A DNA stretch of 24,829 nucleotides from CAYUKK01 sp964445305 (GCA_964445305.1 CAYUKK010000156.1:1-24829); one strand, 5' to 3'; counted from the stretch's first letter, positions 1 through 8,692 are shown. A program made the numbers and translations. The notes: generated by a model not told the origin, from the sequence alone.

Positions 1-548
1 TTTATATAAACCTGGTAAATTTCAGGCTGTTCTTTGATAAATCTTTCAAATTTATCGAGTGCGTCCTGATATCGATTCTGATTGTAAAGCTCGATACCTT
101 CGCTAAGAAGCACGGCATGGGCAGGAGGCTTTTGCCCAGCCGTGTTTTGCATGAGTATTTCACCCTCCTTGTGCAAAGTCACATCCAGTGTGTGAACCTT
201 CTGGCCAATAAGGCTCAGCTGAAATTCTACTGTTGCGTCTTGATAGCCTGATTTTTTTACGGTAACTCTGTACCAACCTGAGGCCAATCCGCTAATCGCC
301 CAGCGTCCCTTTTTATCTGAAGCGCTCACGAATTTCGTCTCATAAGTAAGATTCATAACCTCTATCTGGGCGTCAGGTATCGGCTGGCCTGATTCATCGT
401 AAATCATCCCTTTGATCCTGCCGTCACCGAGCCCCAGTTGAGCGTCTAGATTTGCGACAAATAACGCCAAAGCCAACAAGGAAAGAACTCCATATTTCAC
501 CATAGCATCTTTCCGCAATTCAATTCTTTGAACCTTCCTTATTTCCAT
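1..548 (-). CDS. Secreted protein with carboxypeptidase-regulatory-like domain and TPR start (3' end outside window)
   Basis: This gene was found by reading the reverse strand directly; it runs off the left edge. The start at 548 has GGTGAGG seven bases upstream. An in-frame ATG at 503 would place the hydrophobic stretch VKYGVLSLLALALFVAN at the very N-terminus as a signal peptide, so 503 is a serious alternative. After the signal comes a beta-sandwich segment of about 85 residues (GRIKGMIYDESGQPIPDA, then KGRWAISGLASGWYRVTV and a GYQD turn), the pattern of CarboxypepD_reg-like domains. A helical segment (LLSEGIELYNQNRYQDALDKF) then looks like the first TPR repeat. It lies 30 bases after the GWxTD gene and is probably cotranscribed with it. 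The region is AT-richer than the rest of the window. A role in cell-surface assembly or binding is inferred from domain type only. Confidence 0.8.
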   Translation of the reverse strand, partial: MEIRKVQRIELRKDAMVKYGVLSLLALALFVANLDAQLGLGDGRIKGMIYDESGQPIPDAQIEVMNLTYETKFVSASDKKGRWAISGLASGWYRVTVKKSGYQDATVEFQLSLIGQKVHTLDVTLHKEGEILMQNTAGQKPPAHAVLLSEGIELYNQNRYQDALDKFERFIKEQPEIYQVYI

Positions 549-578
549 TTCATAACCTCACCAATAGAGCATAAATTC

Positions 579-2624
579 CTATTTTCTCTTCTTCAGCATA
601 TCCACCATCTTTTTAATCTCTTCTTGGTCCGGATTTACCTCAAGAGACTTTTGCCAAGCCCTTAAAGCCCCCTGCATATTCTCCACACGGTAATAGCACT
701 CCCCCAAGAAATTAAGTATATAAAAATTCGCTCCGTAGTGAGAAAGGTATTCATTATAATAAGATATAGCTCTATTCAAATCGCCCAGAGCATGGCAAGA
801 CCTGGCCAGCAATTCGAGCGTTTCGTAATGATTTCTGAGAAGAAAAGGAGTCAGTACATTGATGACAGATTTATATTCCTTAAGACTAAAAAGAATTCGG
901 CCGAAATTCATAGCAAGACTGATAGATTCTGGATTCAGCTGATATGCCTTTTCAGCTATCAATTTAGCTCTATCTTTTTCCCCCTTCTTAAATAACTGAT
1001 CCGCTAACATAGAATAATAAACGGGACTATTGAGAGAAGCATGAACGCTGTAACTAACCCATGGCCGCGGCAAAGTTGAAAACTGAGATACCGAAAAGTG
1101 GCTTTCTTCGGAAGCAATTTCTCTATCATACTCCCCTAAAAGACTTGCCTTAATTTTGTAATAGCCTGGCGGCACATCGCTCAGAGAAAATTCCTCCAAA
1201 AAGAAATTCTTGCCGTGATTTTCATCTATTTTCTTCCGCAGGATTTTGAGAACCTTATCATCGTCTTCGATGTTGATTCTCAAAGTTCCCCTTTCTCTTA
1301 GTTCATTCGTAAGGTTAAATATCTGAAAGAAAATGATTAAGTTGTCAGCCTTGCCAAAGACATGACTTGCAGTTGGAAAGAGTTGATAACTTCCAATCTT
1401 GAACGCCTTTGCTTTGTCTGACAGATCTCCTTCTACCTTATAAGCTAAGAGCAACGCACTCATCTGCAATGAGTTAGGCTCTGGGATATTAATGCTCCTC
1501 TCAATAGATGTAAATTCTTTGGAAGCTTCGTTTTTAACCAAGATGTTGAGTACATAGTTACCCTCAATAATAGGAAATATATCTGCCAGAGAGTATTTTT
1601 GCCCTCTAATCTCCTTGGCTTGTGCTTGGTCGAGCTCAATCGGAATAGCTCTTTCATACTGAAAAATTGTTCGACCATCGCCATCTGATACTTTCCCGTT
1701 GACAATCAACTTTGTAATGAGTTTATTATCCTGAACTTGAACCGAGAACCTGTCCATCTCAATGAGGTAATGGATGAAGAAAATCTCAGATTCATCTCTA
1801 ATAACTTGGACAACAGAGTCATTTCCTACATAGTTGACAGAATAATCAACATCAACAGTTCCTTTATATTGAAAAAACTTAAGGGCATATTCCTCCTTAA
1901 CTGACTTGAAAGGAGCCAAATTGATATCGGACAATAATTGTTCTGACCTTAGCGATGGCATGTCTTCCGAAAGAGGCTCACCTGGAATTAAATTAATGGA
2001 AAGTTGAGCCAGTTCAGGCGCCTGCGCATAAAGGACTTGATAAGCCTGAGAAGGATCTGTTTGATCAATTCCAACCGCAGTAAGTAAGCTTTGGGGACCA
2101 TCCATAACAGGGTGATAAATGCGATAATCGCCCAATCCGTATTTCCTGAAAAACACGATATTGAATGAATCCGGAAGGCCAAAAACTGACATTCCTTGGT
2201 AATTCCAAACGAGGACTGGGTAAGCAAAGGAAGATTCTTCAAATCTCTGAATAGATACAGGCGGACCTAATGTAATATAGACTCTCCCCCTATCCGTTTT
2301 CCAGCCAGGAGCAGTCGATAGCCTTCCAAAGTTCTTATTTGCATACTCAATGCGCCGATAGTGTTCTTCTTTAAATTCATTGATGTCCGTTAAAGGAACG
2401 GGATCTCGCTGCTTCCAAAATGCCTGAATAAAGAGATCTCGGTCTCTGTCATTATCAAGGGCGAGGAAAACTTCTTTTTCTCGAGGAGAGATGATATAAA
2501 CCACATCTTCCTCGAGCCATTTCCTGTATTTTTCTGGGAGATCTTTGATATCCTTTTCAGACGAGGCGGTTCTCGCTATGGATATCAAAAAAAAGACGTA
2601 CAAAATTACCCGCTGATATCTCAT
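579..2624 (-). CDS. GWxTD domain-containing secreted protein with C-terminal TPR repeats
   Basis: The 681-residue product starts with a signal peptide (ILYVFFLISIARTASS). Residues about 25-160 form the GWxTD region: YRKWLEEDVVYIISPREK, then an FWKQRDP block, and the signature G107-W108-K109-T110-D111 followed by RGRVYITLGPP. The middle part (about 200-530) looks beta-rich and resembles the extracellular part of this family. Residues about 545-681 hold TPR-like helices (AEKAYQLNPES, AISYYNEYLSHYG, GALRAWQKSLEVNPDQ). GWxTD proteins are known mainly from Acidobacteria, Bacteroidetes and related phyla and have no settled biochemical role. The start has weak GGA-type ribosome binding and lies 22 bases after a good -10 box. 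Codon use (many ATA, TTA, AGA) differs from the GC-richer genes elsewhere in the window. Confidence 0.9.
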   Translation of the reverse strand: MRYQRVILYVFFLISIARTASSEKDIKDLPEKYRKWLEEDVVYIISPREKEVFLALDNDRDRDLFIQAFWKQRDPVPLTDINEFKEEHYRRIEYANKNFGRLSTAPGWKTDRGRVYITLGPPVSIQRFEESSFAYPVLVWNYQGMSVFGLPDSFNIVFFRKYGLGDYRIYHPVMDGPQSLLTAVGIDQTDPSQAYQVLYAQAPELAQLSINLIPGEPLSEDMPSLRSEQLLSDINLAPFKSVKEEYALKFFQYKGTVDVDYSVNYVGNDSVVQVIRDESEIFFIHYLIEMDRFSVQVQDNKLITKLIVNGKVSDGDGRTIFQYERAIPIELDQAQAKEIRGQKYSLADIFPIIEGNYVLNILVKNEASKEFTSIERSINIPEPNSLQMSALLLAYKVEGDLSDKAKAFKIGSYQLFPTASHVFGKADNLIIFFQIFNLTNELRERGTLRINIEDDDKVLKILRKKIDENHGKNFFLEEFSLSDVPPGYYKIKASLLGEYDREIASEESHFSVSQFSTLPRPWVSYSVHASLNSPVYYSMLADQLFKKGEKDRAKLIAEKAYQLNPESISLAMNFGRILFSLKEYKSVINVLTPFLLRNHYETLELLARSCHALGDLNRAISYYNEYLSHYGANFYILNFLGECYYRVENMQGALRAWQKSLEVNPDQEEIKKMVDMLKKRK

Positions 2625-2646
2625 TCCTTTTCCATAAACCTAATCA

Positions 2647-2675
2647 ATTATACTATCACTATTAATAATTGCCTA
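2647..2675 (-). promoter_or_regulatory. Sigma-70-type promoter for the GWxTD gene
   Basis: On the minus strand a TAGGCA -35 (4 of 6 matches to TTGACA) is followed by 17 bases and a perfect TATAAT -10. The -10 ends 22 bases before the start codon at 2624, predicting a leader of about 15 bases. The surrounding 100 bases are strongly AT-rich, so chance matches are possible. Confidence 0.55.
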
Positions 2676-2727
2676 TATAATGCATATTTTAAATATCAGC
2701 CAGAGACCCTGTCCTGCATTCACACTA

Positions 2728-4215
2728 CTAGTCCTGCCAGTCGAGGAGGCGCTTCTCCCCTTGAAGGCCGCGAATGGACGTGACATCCTGGCTGACCTCG
2801 AGGCAGCCGCGATAACCGCCGTCCTTATCCCGAAGGGCGAAATACCGAATATAGATAAACTTTCCCTTACTTTCGATCCAGAATTCGGCAACATCCCGCC
2901 GGCCCTCCTTGAATGCCTGGAGGATGCGGTTGACGATATGGATACTGGCGGGCGGATGGCAATTCTGGACCTTCCGGCCAATAATAGCCGGGCTCCGCGG
3001 GAAAATTCGCTCCTCGGAGGCTGAATAGTAACGGACGACATCCTCCGCGTCAACAAAAGTCAAGTCAACGGGCAAGTTCTTCAGGATAAGGTTGATGGTC
3101 TCGACGTCGAGCGAGCCAGTGTCGAGCTCAATCTCGCTCTTTGGCCGCCCATATCCTGGCACGGGTGGCAGCTTCTCAACAGCAACGCCTGGCTGCCATT
3201 CCTTGCCCGGCTCGACCCAGGCATAGCCAACTTCCTCCTCGCCCTTCTTGACTCTGGCCCAGTCTCTTTCATCGAGGGTTTCGAGGCTCATGGGAAAGAG
3301 AATTTTTTCCTCTTTGTAAATCATGTCAGAAATCATTTGGCTCAGAGTCCTGCCAAGAGCAATGAGCTCCTCAGCCTTGCCCGTGTCGACGAGTTGGCGG
3401 ACTCGCCGAAGGCGAGCCCGGATATCATCGTGAATGGCCCACATGACCTTCGATGGCCCGCTCACTCCCTTAGCTTCGAGCAACGGGAAGAGCTGGTTTT
3501 CTTTCTTTAAATAATGTTTCTCGATTGGAGCTAAGTCGTTGAGGACGCGGAGAAGCGCCTGCTCATTTTCCTTTATGCCTGTCTCTCCCTTGGCTTCTAA
3601 AATCTGGAGAAGCTCATTCCAGCGTGCCAAGACCTTCTCCAGGGCGCGGTTTTCTTCCATCATCGTATGGAGAGGGTGTCCCGGAATCGATGACGGGAGA
3701 GGTTGGCCCTCCAGGGATTCTTTGAAAACCTGGACATGAACATCGCAAAGCCGCTTAACCTCTTCCTCCGGCATTCCTTCTTCAATGAGCTGCTGCTCCA
3801 TCTCCGATATCTCCGTCGGACTGACATCCCGGATGAGCTCGGCGAACCGCTTCTTGAGCTCTTCGAGGTTACCGCCTCGATGAAGTTCCCGGATGATATC
3901 TTTAAGAATCTCAAGCCGGGTCTCCCGGCTGGACACAGGTTTAGCGAGGGGCTCAGCAGTAGCCTCGCCGGGCTCGATTTCAAGCTCATCGCCCACCACC
4001 CGCCGGACCTCTGCCCGAATTCTTTCCACCAATTCTTCAAAAGATACGTCGCCAAAGCCAGCCACCTGATGGAGCGTGGCCACCCGGCCTACGGTCTTCC
4101 TCAAGATCGGATTCTTGAGTTTGGAAAACTTCGGCGATAGGTCGACAAGATAATCGAGGAGGAAGGGATATTTTTTTAGTAATTCTTCCAGTTTAGTCTT
4201 GGCTCCAAGGCGCAT
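2728..4215 (-). CDS. DUF1858/DUF438-hemerythrin-PAS protein
   Basis: I start this gene at the second of two in-frame ATGs. AGGAGG at 4223-4228 lies seven bases before ATG 4215 but only one base before ATG 4221. The product has 495 residues. Order of parts: an N-terminal DUF1858-like segment (about 1-65, LEELLKKYPFLLDYLVDLSP); DUF438 (about 95-165, ILKDIIRELHRGGNLEELKKRF); a hemerythrin-type four-helix bundle (about 175-315) with candidate diiron ligands in GHPLHTMMEEN, IEKHYLKKENQLFP, MWAIHDDI and YKEEKILFP; and a C-terminal PAS domain (about 370-490). This architecture is recognised in anaerobes. A role in sensing or scavenging oxygen or NO through the diiron site is inferred from the domains. 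It follows purA by 24 bases, so the two are likely cotranscribed. Confidence 0.88.
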   Translation of the reverse strand: MRLGAKTKLEELLKKYPFLLDYLVDLSPKFSKLKNPILRKTVGRVATLHQVAGFGDVSFEELVERIRAEVRRVVGDELEIEPGEATAEPLAKPVSSRETRLEILKDIIRELHRGGNLEELKKRFAELIRDVSPTEISEMEQQLIEEGMPEEEVKRLCDVHVQVFKESLEGQPLPSSIPGHPLHTMMEENRALEKVLARWNELLQILEAKGETGIKENEQALLRVLNDLAPIEKHYLKKENQLFPLLEAKGVSGPSKVMWAIHDDIRARLRRVRQLVDTGKAEELIALGRTLSQMISDMIYKEEKILFPMSLETLDERDWARVKKGEEEVGYAWVEPGKEWQPGVAVEKLPPVPGYGRPKSEIELDTGSLDVETINLILKNLPVDLTFVDAEDVVRYYSASEERIFPRSPAIIGRKVQNCHPPASIHIVNRILQAFKEGRRDVAEFWIESKGKFIYIRYFALRDKDGGYRGCLEVSQDVTSIRGLQGEKRLLDWQD

Positions 4216-4245
4216 TGTCATGCCTCCTTTGTTCGGCTCAACCGA

Positions 4246-5571
4246 TTAGATAATCCCTGCCCTGACCTTCTCGATGTCGACGAGGTCCTTGATAGCGCTG
4301 TCGATGAGAATCGTCTCCCTCCTCTCGAAGCCTGTCGAGATGATCGCCACCCTCGCTTCAATCAAGTCCTCGATGAGGTGGACGTAATCCAGGAAAGCAC
4401 CTGGAAGAGAGGCAACGTCGGTCAGCCCGTGGAGGGACTTTTTCCATCCTTTCATCCGGCGATACTCGGGAGTTACCTTCTCAAGAATCCAGGGGTCCGT
4501 GGGAAAAGACGAAAGTCTCTCACCCCTGTACTGGTAAGCCGTGCAAACGAAGATCTCCTCAAACACATCCAGCACATCGGGTTTGGTCAGAGCAATCCTT
4601 TCGACCCCGTTGACCCGGCAAGCATAGGAAACGGCCACGGCGTCGAACCACCCGCAGCGCCTCGGCCGGCCTGTCGTCGCTCCGAACTCGTTGCCGCGTT
4701 CGGAGAGACAGCGGCCGCGTTCATCCGCAAGCTCGGTGGGGAATGGCCCACCGCCGACGCGGGTCGTATAAGCTTTGGTCACACCAAGGACCGCGTCAAC
4801 CTTGGTCGGGCCGATACCCAGACCGGTGCAGACCCCGCCGGCCGTAGCGTTGGAAGAGGTGACAAAGGGATAGGTGCCGTGGTCGATATCCAGAAGGGCC
4901 CCCTGCGCCCCTTCAAAAAGGACCGCTTTGCCCTCTTTCATCTTTTCGGCAAGGAAAAAGGAGACATCTCCTATGTATCCCTCCAACCGTGGCACAAGAC
5001 GAGTGAATTCCCTAAAGATTTCTTCCGCGTCCAAAGCGGGTAGCCCGTGGGACTGGAAGAGGATGTTTTTTTGAGCCACGTTGGCAGCCAATTTTTCCTT
5101 AAAGACGGCGAAATCAAGCAAATCTCCCACCCGGATGCCCCAGCGCGCCACTTTGTCCTCGTAGGAAGGACCGATGCCACGGCTGGTTGTCCCGATTCGT
5201 TTTTCGCCCCGCTGCTCCTCGGCGATTTTTTCCAAGAGCGGATGATAAGGAAGGATCAAGTGCGCCTGCCGGCTGACGAGCAGACGACCCTTAACAGGGA
5301 TACCAAGGGATTCGAGCGTCGTCACTTCTTCAAGAAAAGCCGGCGGGCTAAAGGCCACCCCATTGCCAATGAGACAAGTCGTGCCAGGGTGGAGAATGCC
5401 CGAAGGGATAAGATGGAGGACGAGCTTTTTTCCATTCAGGTAGACGGTATGCCCAGCATTATGGCCGCCCTGGTAGCGGGCGACGATATCGAAAGAAGGA
5501 GTAAGGAGGTCAACAACTTTGCCCTTGCCCTCGTCTCCCCATTGGGTGCCAAGGACGACGACATTGGCCAT
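4246..5571 (-). CDS. purA: Adenylosuccinate synthetase
   Basis: PurA joins IMP and aspartate using GTP to make adenylosuccinate, the first committed step to AMP. The 441-residue length fits the family (about 425-440). Seen motifs: the P-loop-like GTQWGDEGKGKV at residues 8-19 with catalytic D13; GGHNAGHTV with catalytic H41; GTTSRGIGPSYEDK in the IMP loop; GAQGALLDIDHGTYPFVTSSN-type stretch; and TTGRPRRCGWFDAVA. The start at 5571 is followed at once by MANVVVLG, as in homologues, with AAGGA five bases upstream. It lies 98 bases downstream of the barrel-protein gene and 24 bases before the DUF438 gene. I saw no convincing promoter in the 98-base gap, so it may be read from further upstream. 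Confidence 0.98.
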   Translation of the reverse strand: MANVVVLGTQWGDEGKGKVVDLLTPSFDIVARYQGGHNAGHTVYLNGKKLVLHLIPSGILHPGTTCLIGNGVAFSPPAFLEEVTTLESLGIPVKGRLLVSRQAHLILPYHPLLEKIAEEQRGEKRIGTTSRGIGPSYEDKVARWGIRVGDLLDFAVFKEKLAANVAQKNILFQSHGLPALDAEEIFREFTRLVPRLEGYIGDVSFFLAEKMKEGKAVLFEGAQGALLDIDHGTYPFVTSSNATAGGVCTGLGIGPTKVDAVLGVTKAYTTRVGGGPFPTELADERGRCLSERGNEFGATTGRPRRCGWFDAVAVSYACRVNGVERIALTKPDVLDVFEEIFVCTAYQYRGERLSSFPTDPWILEKVTPEYRRMKGWKKSLHGLTDVASLPGAFLDYVHLIEDLIEARVAIISTGFERRETILIDSAIKDLVDIEKVRAGII

Positions 5572-5669
5572 AGGAATCCTTCCTCAGGACTTCATCCGGG
5601 TAGCAGTCCGACCGGGCGGAATGAATCGCAGAGCATTGATTTTATCAGAACCCAACGGCTTCGACAAGC

Positions 5670-6689
5670 TCAAAAACGAAGCGCCACCTGGGCGAGAAAG
5701 GCATCGTTCTGGAGAGAGCCTACAGTCTCGCGGTTGAAATCATACTCTATTTTGAAGAAAAGTCCCGGTGCCGGCGTATAAGCAATGCCGCAAGCCCAGC
5801 GGCTCAGTCGGGCTGAAAGGCCCGAGCCAGGTCCTACGCCGGGTTCAAACCCGGGACCATGATAGGAATCATCGAGGCTGAGCTTCTGGTAGCTTACCAG
5901 GGGGGTGAAACTTCCGATTCTCAAAGAAAGAAGAAAAAAATGACCCTCAGTCACCCCGCGAGGATAATCCCCGGGATTATCGGCTGAGGCTTTACCATAT
6001 TCATACAAGAAGAGAAAGGGGTCGTCATTCCAGCTGACATCCACTCCCTGGAGAATCAAACGGCGGCTGTTCTCTTCATCATATTTTCCCCGATAATAGG
6101 AAACCCCGACTTCAAAGGACTGGCTCAGGAACAGGCTCGCCCTTCCACCCCTCGCCTTATCGGCGTTGTTGTCCTCGAACTGCTGACCGCCACGGAGCTC
6201 GGCAGCTTCGCCAAGACCATTTCCCAGATAGGCAGAATAATTAAGGACGCCAACTCGGCCTTCAACAAAAAGCCCGATATCCCGCCAACTCGCCGGATAG
6301 AGAGCCTCGAGATGGAGCGGCGTCTGGATAAAGAGCGTTTCATGCGGCCTGTGGGACCGATTGTATTTCCCGAAGGGGACGAGATAGAGCCCCATCCTAA
6401 GGCTGAAAGCGTCCGACGGCTGAAGCGCCACCCAGGCTTCCTCGATCACCGCTTGGGCTTCGCTCCTGAGCCTTGCCTCAAGGTTATAGAAAAAGAAGTT
6501 TCCCGTCTGGCCCGTAACGATGAGCCCGGCTTGAGTGTCCCGAAACGTCCCGTCGGGAAAAGCGCTCTCGCTGTCGCCTTTTTCAAACTGAAAGGCCAGA
6601 TAGCCACTGGCTTTGAACTGGCCGAACGCCGTCCCGGCAAGAAGCGCCAAGAACGTCCCAAGAACGAGAGGAATTCTCTTTCCTTTCAT
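5670..6689 (-). CDS. Outer-membrane beta-barrel (porin-like) protein
   Basis: The 339-residue product has a clear signal peptide (KRIPLVLGTFLALLAGTAFGQ) and then a long run of alternating amphipathic strands rich in aromatic residues (FKASGYLAFQFEKG, NFFFYNLEARLRS, EVGVSYYRGKY, FLLSLRIGSFTPLVSYQKL). It ends in phenylalanine (AQVALRF), the usual signal of outer-membrane barrels. About 14-16 strands are suggested by eye. It resembles the phosphate-selective-porin/OprO-P type in its middle (LRMGLYLVPFGKYNRSH), but substrate specificity cannot be read. Its ATG overlaps the TGA stop of the flavoprotein gene upstream (ATGA), which indicates translational coupling and is an odd partner for a soluble redox enzyme. 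Confidence 0.8.
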   Translation of the reverse strand: MKGKRIPLVLGTFLALLAGTAFGQFKASGYLAFQFEKGDSESAFPDGTFRDTQAGLIVTGQTGNFFFYNLEARLRSEAQAVIEEAWVALQPSDAFSLRMGLYLVPFGKYNRSHRPHETLFIQTPLHLEALYPASWRDIGLFVEGRVGVLNYSAYLGNGLGEAAELRGGQQFEDNNADKARGGRASLFLSQSFEVGVSYYRGKYDEENSRRLILQGVDVSWNDDPFLFLYEYGKASADNPGDYPRGVTEGHFFLLSLRIGSFTPLVSYQKLSLDDSYHGPGFEPGVGPGSGLSARLSRWACGIAYTPAPGLFFKIEYDFNRETVGSLQNDAFLAQVALRF

Positions 6690-7888
6690 AAGAGGGAAAA
6701 ATCGAAGCTATCCTCGAGCAGCGCGTCAACCCAGCGTTTGACATTCTTCTTGCTCGTTACAGCGGAGATGATTTCGTTAACTCCTTTCTTTGTTCCCATC
6801 CAGATAGCGCCAACAAGCGCTCCGTCTTTGAGGACAATTTTCTTGTAAACCCCCTCTTCTTCCTTCATCTTCCTCACTTCTTGGTAGCCAGGGCCCTCTG
6901 GGTTAACGAGTCCAACCGAGGTAACGTAGAGCCCGATGACCTTAAGGGTGTTGGAAGGGATAGAGCCTTCGTATTTCTTCGGTTGGCCGAGAATGTTGTA
7001 AGCCACAGTCCGTGCCTGATCAAAAGCGGCGGGAATGATTCCGTAGATTTTCCCCTGGTGCTGGATGCAGTCGCCAGCCCCAAAAATGGCCGGCAAGTTG
7101 GTCCGGAGATAGTCATCGACGAGCAAGCCCTTATCGGTTTGAAGTCCAGCTTCCTTGTGAAGAGCAAGGTTCGGCCTCACACCGGCAGCGACAATGGCCA
7201 TATCGATGGCCATCTCCTCCCCTCCTTTGAACCTGAGGCCGGCCACTTCGGCCTGACCGAAGATTTCCTCCGTCGCCACCCCAAGCCGCACGCGAATCCC
7301 TAATCCTTCGACCTGCTTCTTGAGAAGAGAAGCTCCCTCTGAATCGAGCTGGCGTGGAAGAAGGCGGTCAAAAAATTCGACCACCTCGACCTCCGCCCCT
7401 CGCGAGCTAAGGGCTCGGCCAATCTCCAGCCCGAGGAGTCCGCCCCCGATGATACCAACCCTCGGATGGTCCTTCAGATACTCAAGAATGGCCTGCGCAT
7501 CATCCAGCGTCCTCAGCGTGAAAACGCCGCGCTTATCAGCCCCCTCAATGGGCGGGACAAAGGAAGAAGCTCCGTTGGCGATGAGGAGGGCATCATAATC
7601 TTCCTTTCGGCCATCAGCAGTTTCGATCTGGTGGCGCTCAGAAAAAATGCGAGTGACGGGCTTTTCCAGGTGGATATGGATATTCTGCCGAATGTGCCAA
7701 TCATTAGAGAAAGCAAAAAGACGGTCATAGGGAAGTCTTCCGGCCATAAACTCAATCAAGTTGGGCCGGGGGTAGTAGGGGTATTTCTCTTCAGCGAAGA
7801 TATGGATTTCTACCCCTGAATCCAGCTCCCGCAGCGTTTTGGCGGCGATGGTCCCGGCTAAACCATTACCGATGACAATGACTTTCAT
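6686..7888 (-). CDS. FAD/NAD(P)H oxidoreductase, NADH-rubredoxin-reductase-like
   Basis: This class of flavoprotein passes electrons from NAD(P)H to rubredoxin or a related acceptor. I choose the ATG at 7888 (400 residues) rather than the in-frame GTG at 7894, because GGAGG lies eight bases before the ATG and overlaps the GTG too closely. The FAD-binding GNGLAG is at residues 7-12. The NAD-binding GIIGGGLLGLEIG is near 145-157, and the second FAD signature IFGAGDC near 265. The C-terminal segment (KKIVLKDGALVGAIWMG) matches the small reductase C-terminal domain of NADH-rubredoxin reductases. It starts 18 bases after the rubredoxin stop codon, which strongly supports rubredoxin as its partner. 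Nitrite-reductase-like or coenzyme-A-disulfide-reductase-like relatives are alternatives. Confidence 0.9.
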   Translation of the reverse strand: MKVIVIGNGLAGTIAAKTLRELDSGVEIHIFAEEKYPYYPRPNLIEFMAGRLPYDRLFAFSNDWHIRQNIHIHLEKPVTRIFSERHQIETADGRKEDYDALLIANGASSFVPPIEGADKRGVFTLRTLDDAQAILEYLKDHPRVGIIGGGLLGLEIGRALSSRGAEVEVVEFFDRLLPRQLDSEGASLLKKQVEGLGIRVRLGVATEEIFGQAEVAGLRFKGGEEMAIDMAIVAAGVRPNLALHKEAGLQTDKGLLVDDYLRTNLPAIFGAGDCIQHQGKIYGIIPAAFDQARTVAYNILGQPKKYEGSIPSNTLKVIGLYVTSVGLVNPEGPGYQEVRKMKEEEGVYKKIVLKDGALVGAIWMGTKKGVNEIISAVTSKKNVKRWVDALLEDSFDFSLL

Positions 7889-7906
7889 CCCCACCCCCTC
7901 CTGGGC

Positions 7907-8068
7907 TCAGCCCACCTTTTGAAAAAATTCCTTACCCACACCGCACTGGGGACAAACCCAATCTTCAGGCAGACTCTCAAACGGCGTGCCCGGCCTGATG
8001 CCGTTTTCCGGGTCGCCCTTTTCCGGGTCGTAAATGTACCCACAGGCTGTGCATTCCCATTTGTCCAT
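7907..8068 (-). CDS. Rubredoxin
   Basis: A 53-residue protein read directly from the reverse strand. It begins MDKWECTACGYIYDPEKGD and ends WVCPQCGVGKEFFQKVG. The iron is held by C6, C9, C39 and C42 (two CxxCG knuckles), and the aromatic core W4, Y11, Y13, F30 and W37 is present, so it is a complete one-iron electron carrier of standard length. AGGAG lies eight bases before the ATG. It sits between a ferritin-like diiron protein (60 bases upstream) and a rubredoxin-reductase-like flavoprotein (18 bases downstream). The most likely role is to carry electrons between those two in the cytoplasm. Confidence 0.96.
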   Translation of the reverse strand: MDKWECTACGYIYDPEKGDPENGIRPGTPFESLPEDWVCPQCGVGKEFFQKVG

Positions 8069-8128
8069 GAGGCGTTCTCCTTTCTCCGGATGTATGTTCG
8101 ATGACCGGGATAGCCGCTGGCGAAGGGT

Positions 8129-8581
8129 TCAATCTTCCCAGAGAACGTGCTTTTCGTACTCAATCTCCAGACGAAGCTTATGGGATTTCTCCTGCTTGAC
8201 CAAAAACTCAAAGAGCCTTTTCTGTTCATTTGTCTTAGCCTTTTTGGCCAACTCTTGGTAAAGGTCGACGGCTTTCTTTTCCTTCTTGGCAGCAAAAATA
8301 AGGATATCCTGGAAGTTCATCTCCGGCGTGAGGGGTTCAGCTACGAGATAGTCGCTCATCTTCAAATCCCGGACGTCTTTACTGGCCGCGGCGTCGATTT
8401 TGACTTTGGTTACTCCGAGGAGGATTTTTTTATGGTTTCTCTCATCCTGCCTCAGGTCCTCGAGCAGCCGCCGGGCCGAAGGGTCCTTAGCCATCTTGAG
8501 AAGACGGCCGTAAGTGCGGGCCGCTTCTTCTTCCCTTTGGATGGCAAACTCAATAACATCACGAAAACTCGAAAAATCCAT
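8129..8581 (-). CDS. Ferritin-like diiron protein, rubrerythrin type without rubredoxin domain
   Basis: A 150-residue helical protein with the two half-sites of a ferritin-like diiron bundle: E18 in QREEEAARTY, E47 and H50 in DERNH, E101 in KKEKKAVDLY, and E131 and H134 in EKSH. Rubrerythrins use this centre to reduce hydrogen peroxide. The usual C-terminal rubredoxin domain is missing, but a separate rubredoxin gene follows, so the domain appears to be supplied in trans. The start at 8581 has AGGAG five bases upstream. It is the first gene of the run and has a good promoter at 8665-8692 with a leader of roughly 75 bases. Peroxidase activity is inferred; iron storage or another oxidase role cannot be excluded. 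Confidence 0.88.
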   Translation of the reverse strand: MDFSSFRDVIEFAIQREEEAARTYGRLLKMAKDPSARRLLEDLRQDERNHKKILLGVTKVKIDAAASKDVRDLKMSDYLVAEPLTPEMNFQDILIFAAKKEKKAVDLYQELAKKAKTNEQKRLFEFLVKQEKSHKLRLEIEYEKHVLWED

Positions 8582-8664
8582 TCTCTCTCCTCTCCCGCAA
8601 ATTCATTGCTCTGCCCGCGCCATTACCGAAAAAACCCATGCATCTCAGCAAGCAAGAACTAAAC

Positions 8665-8692
8665 CTTATAATAGAGCCACTCCCCATGTCAA
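8665..8692 (-). promoter_or_regulatory. Sigma-70-type promoter for the ferritin-like/rubredoxin operon
   Basis: On the minus strand a perfect TTGACA -35 (8687-8692) is separated by 16 bases from a TATAAG -10 (8665-8670, 5 of 6). It is the best vegetative promoter in the window and lies 83 bases upstream of the ferritin-like gene. I saw no obvious PerR- or Fur-type inverted repeat over it. Confidence 0.7.

Noticed and set aside
5047..5781. Plus-strand open frame of 244 codons
   Set aside because: Antisense to purA and the end of the barrel-protein gene; no motif, no ribosome binding site.
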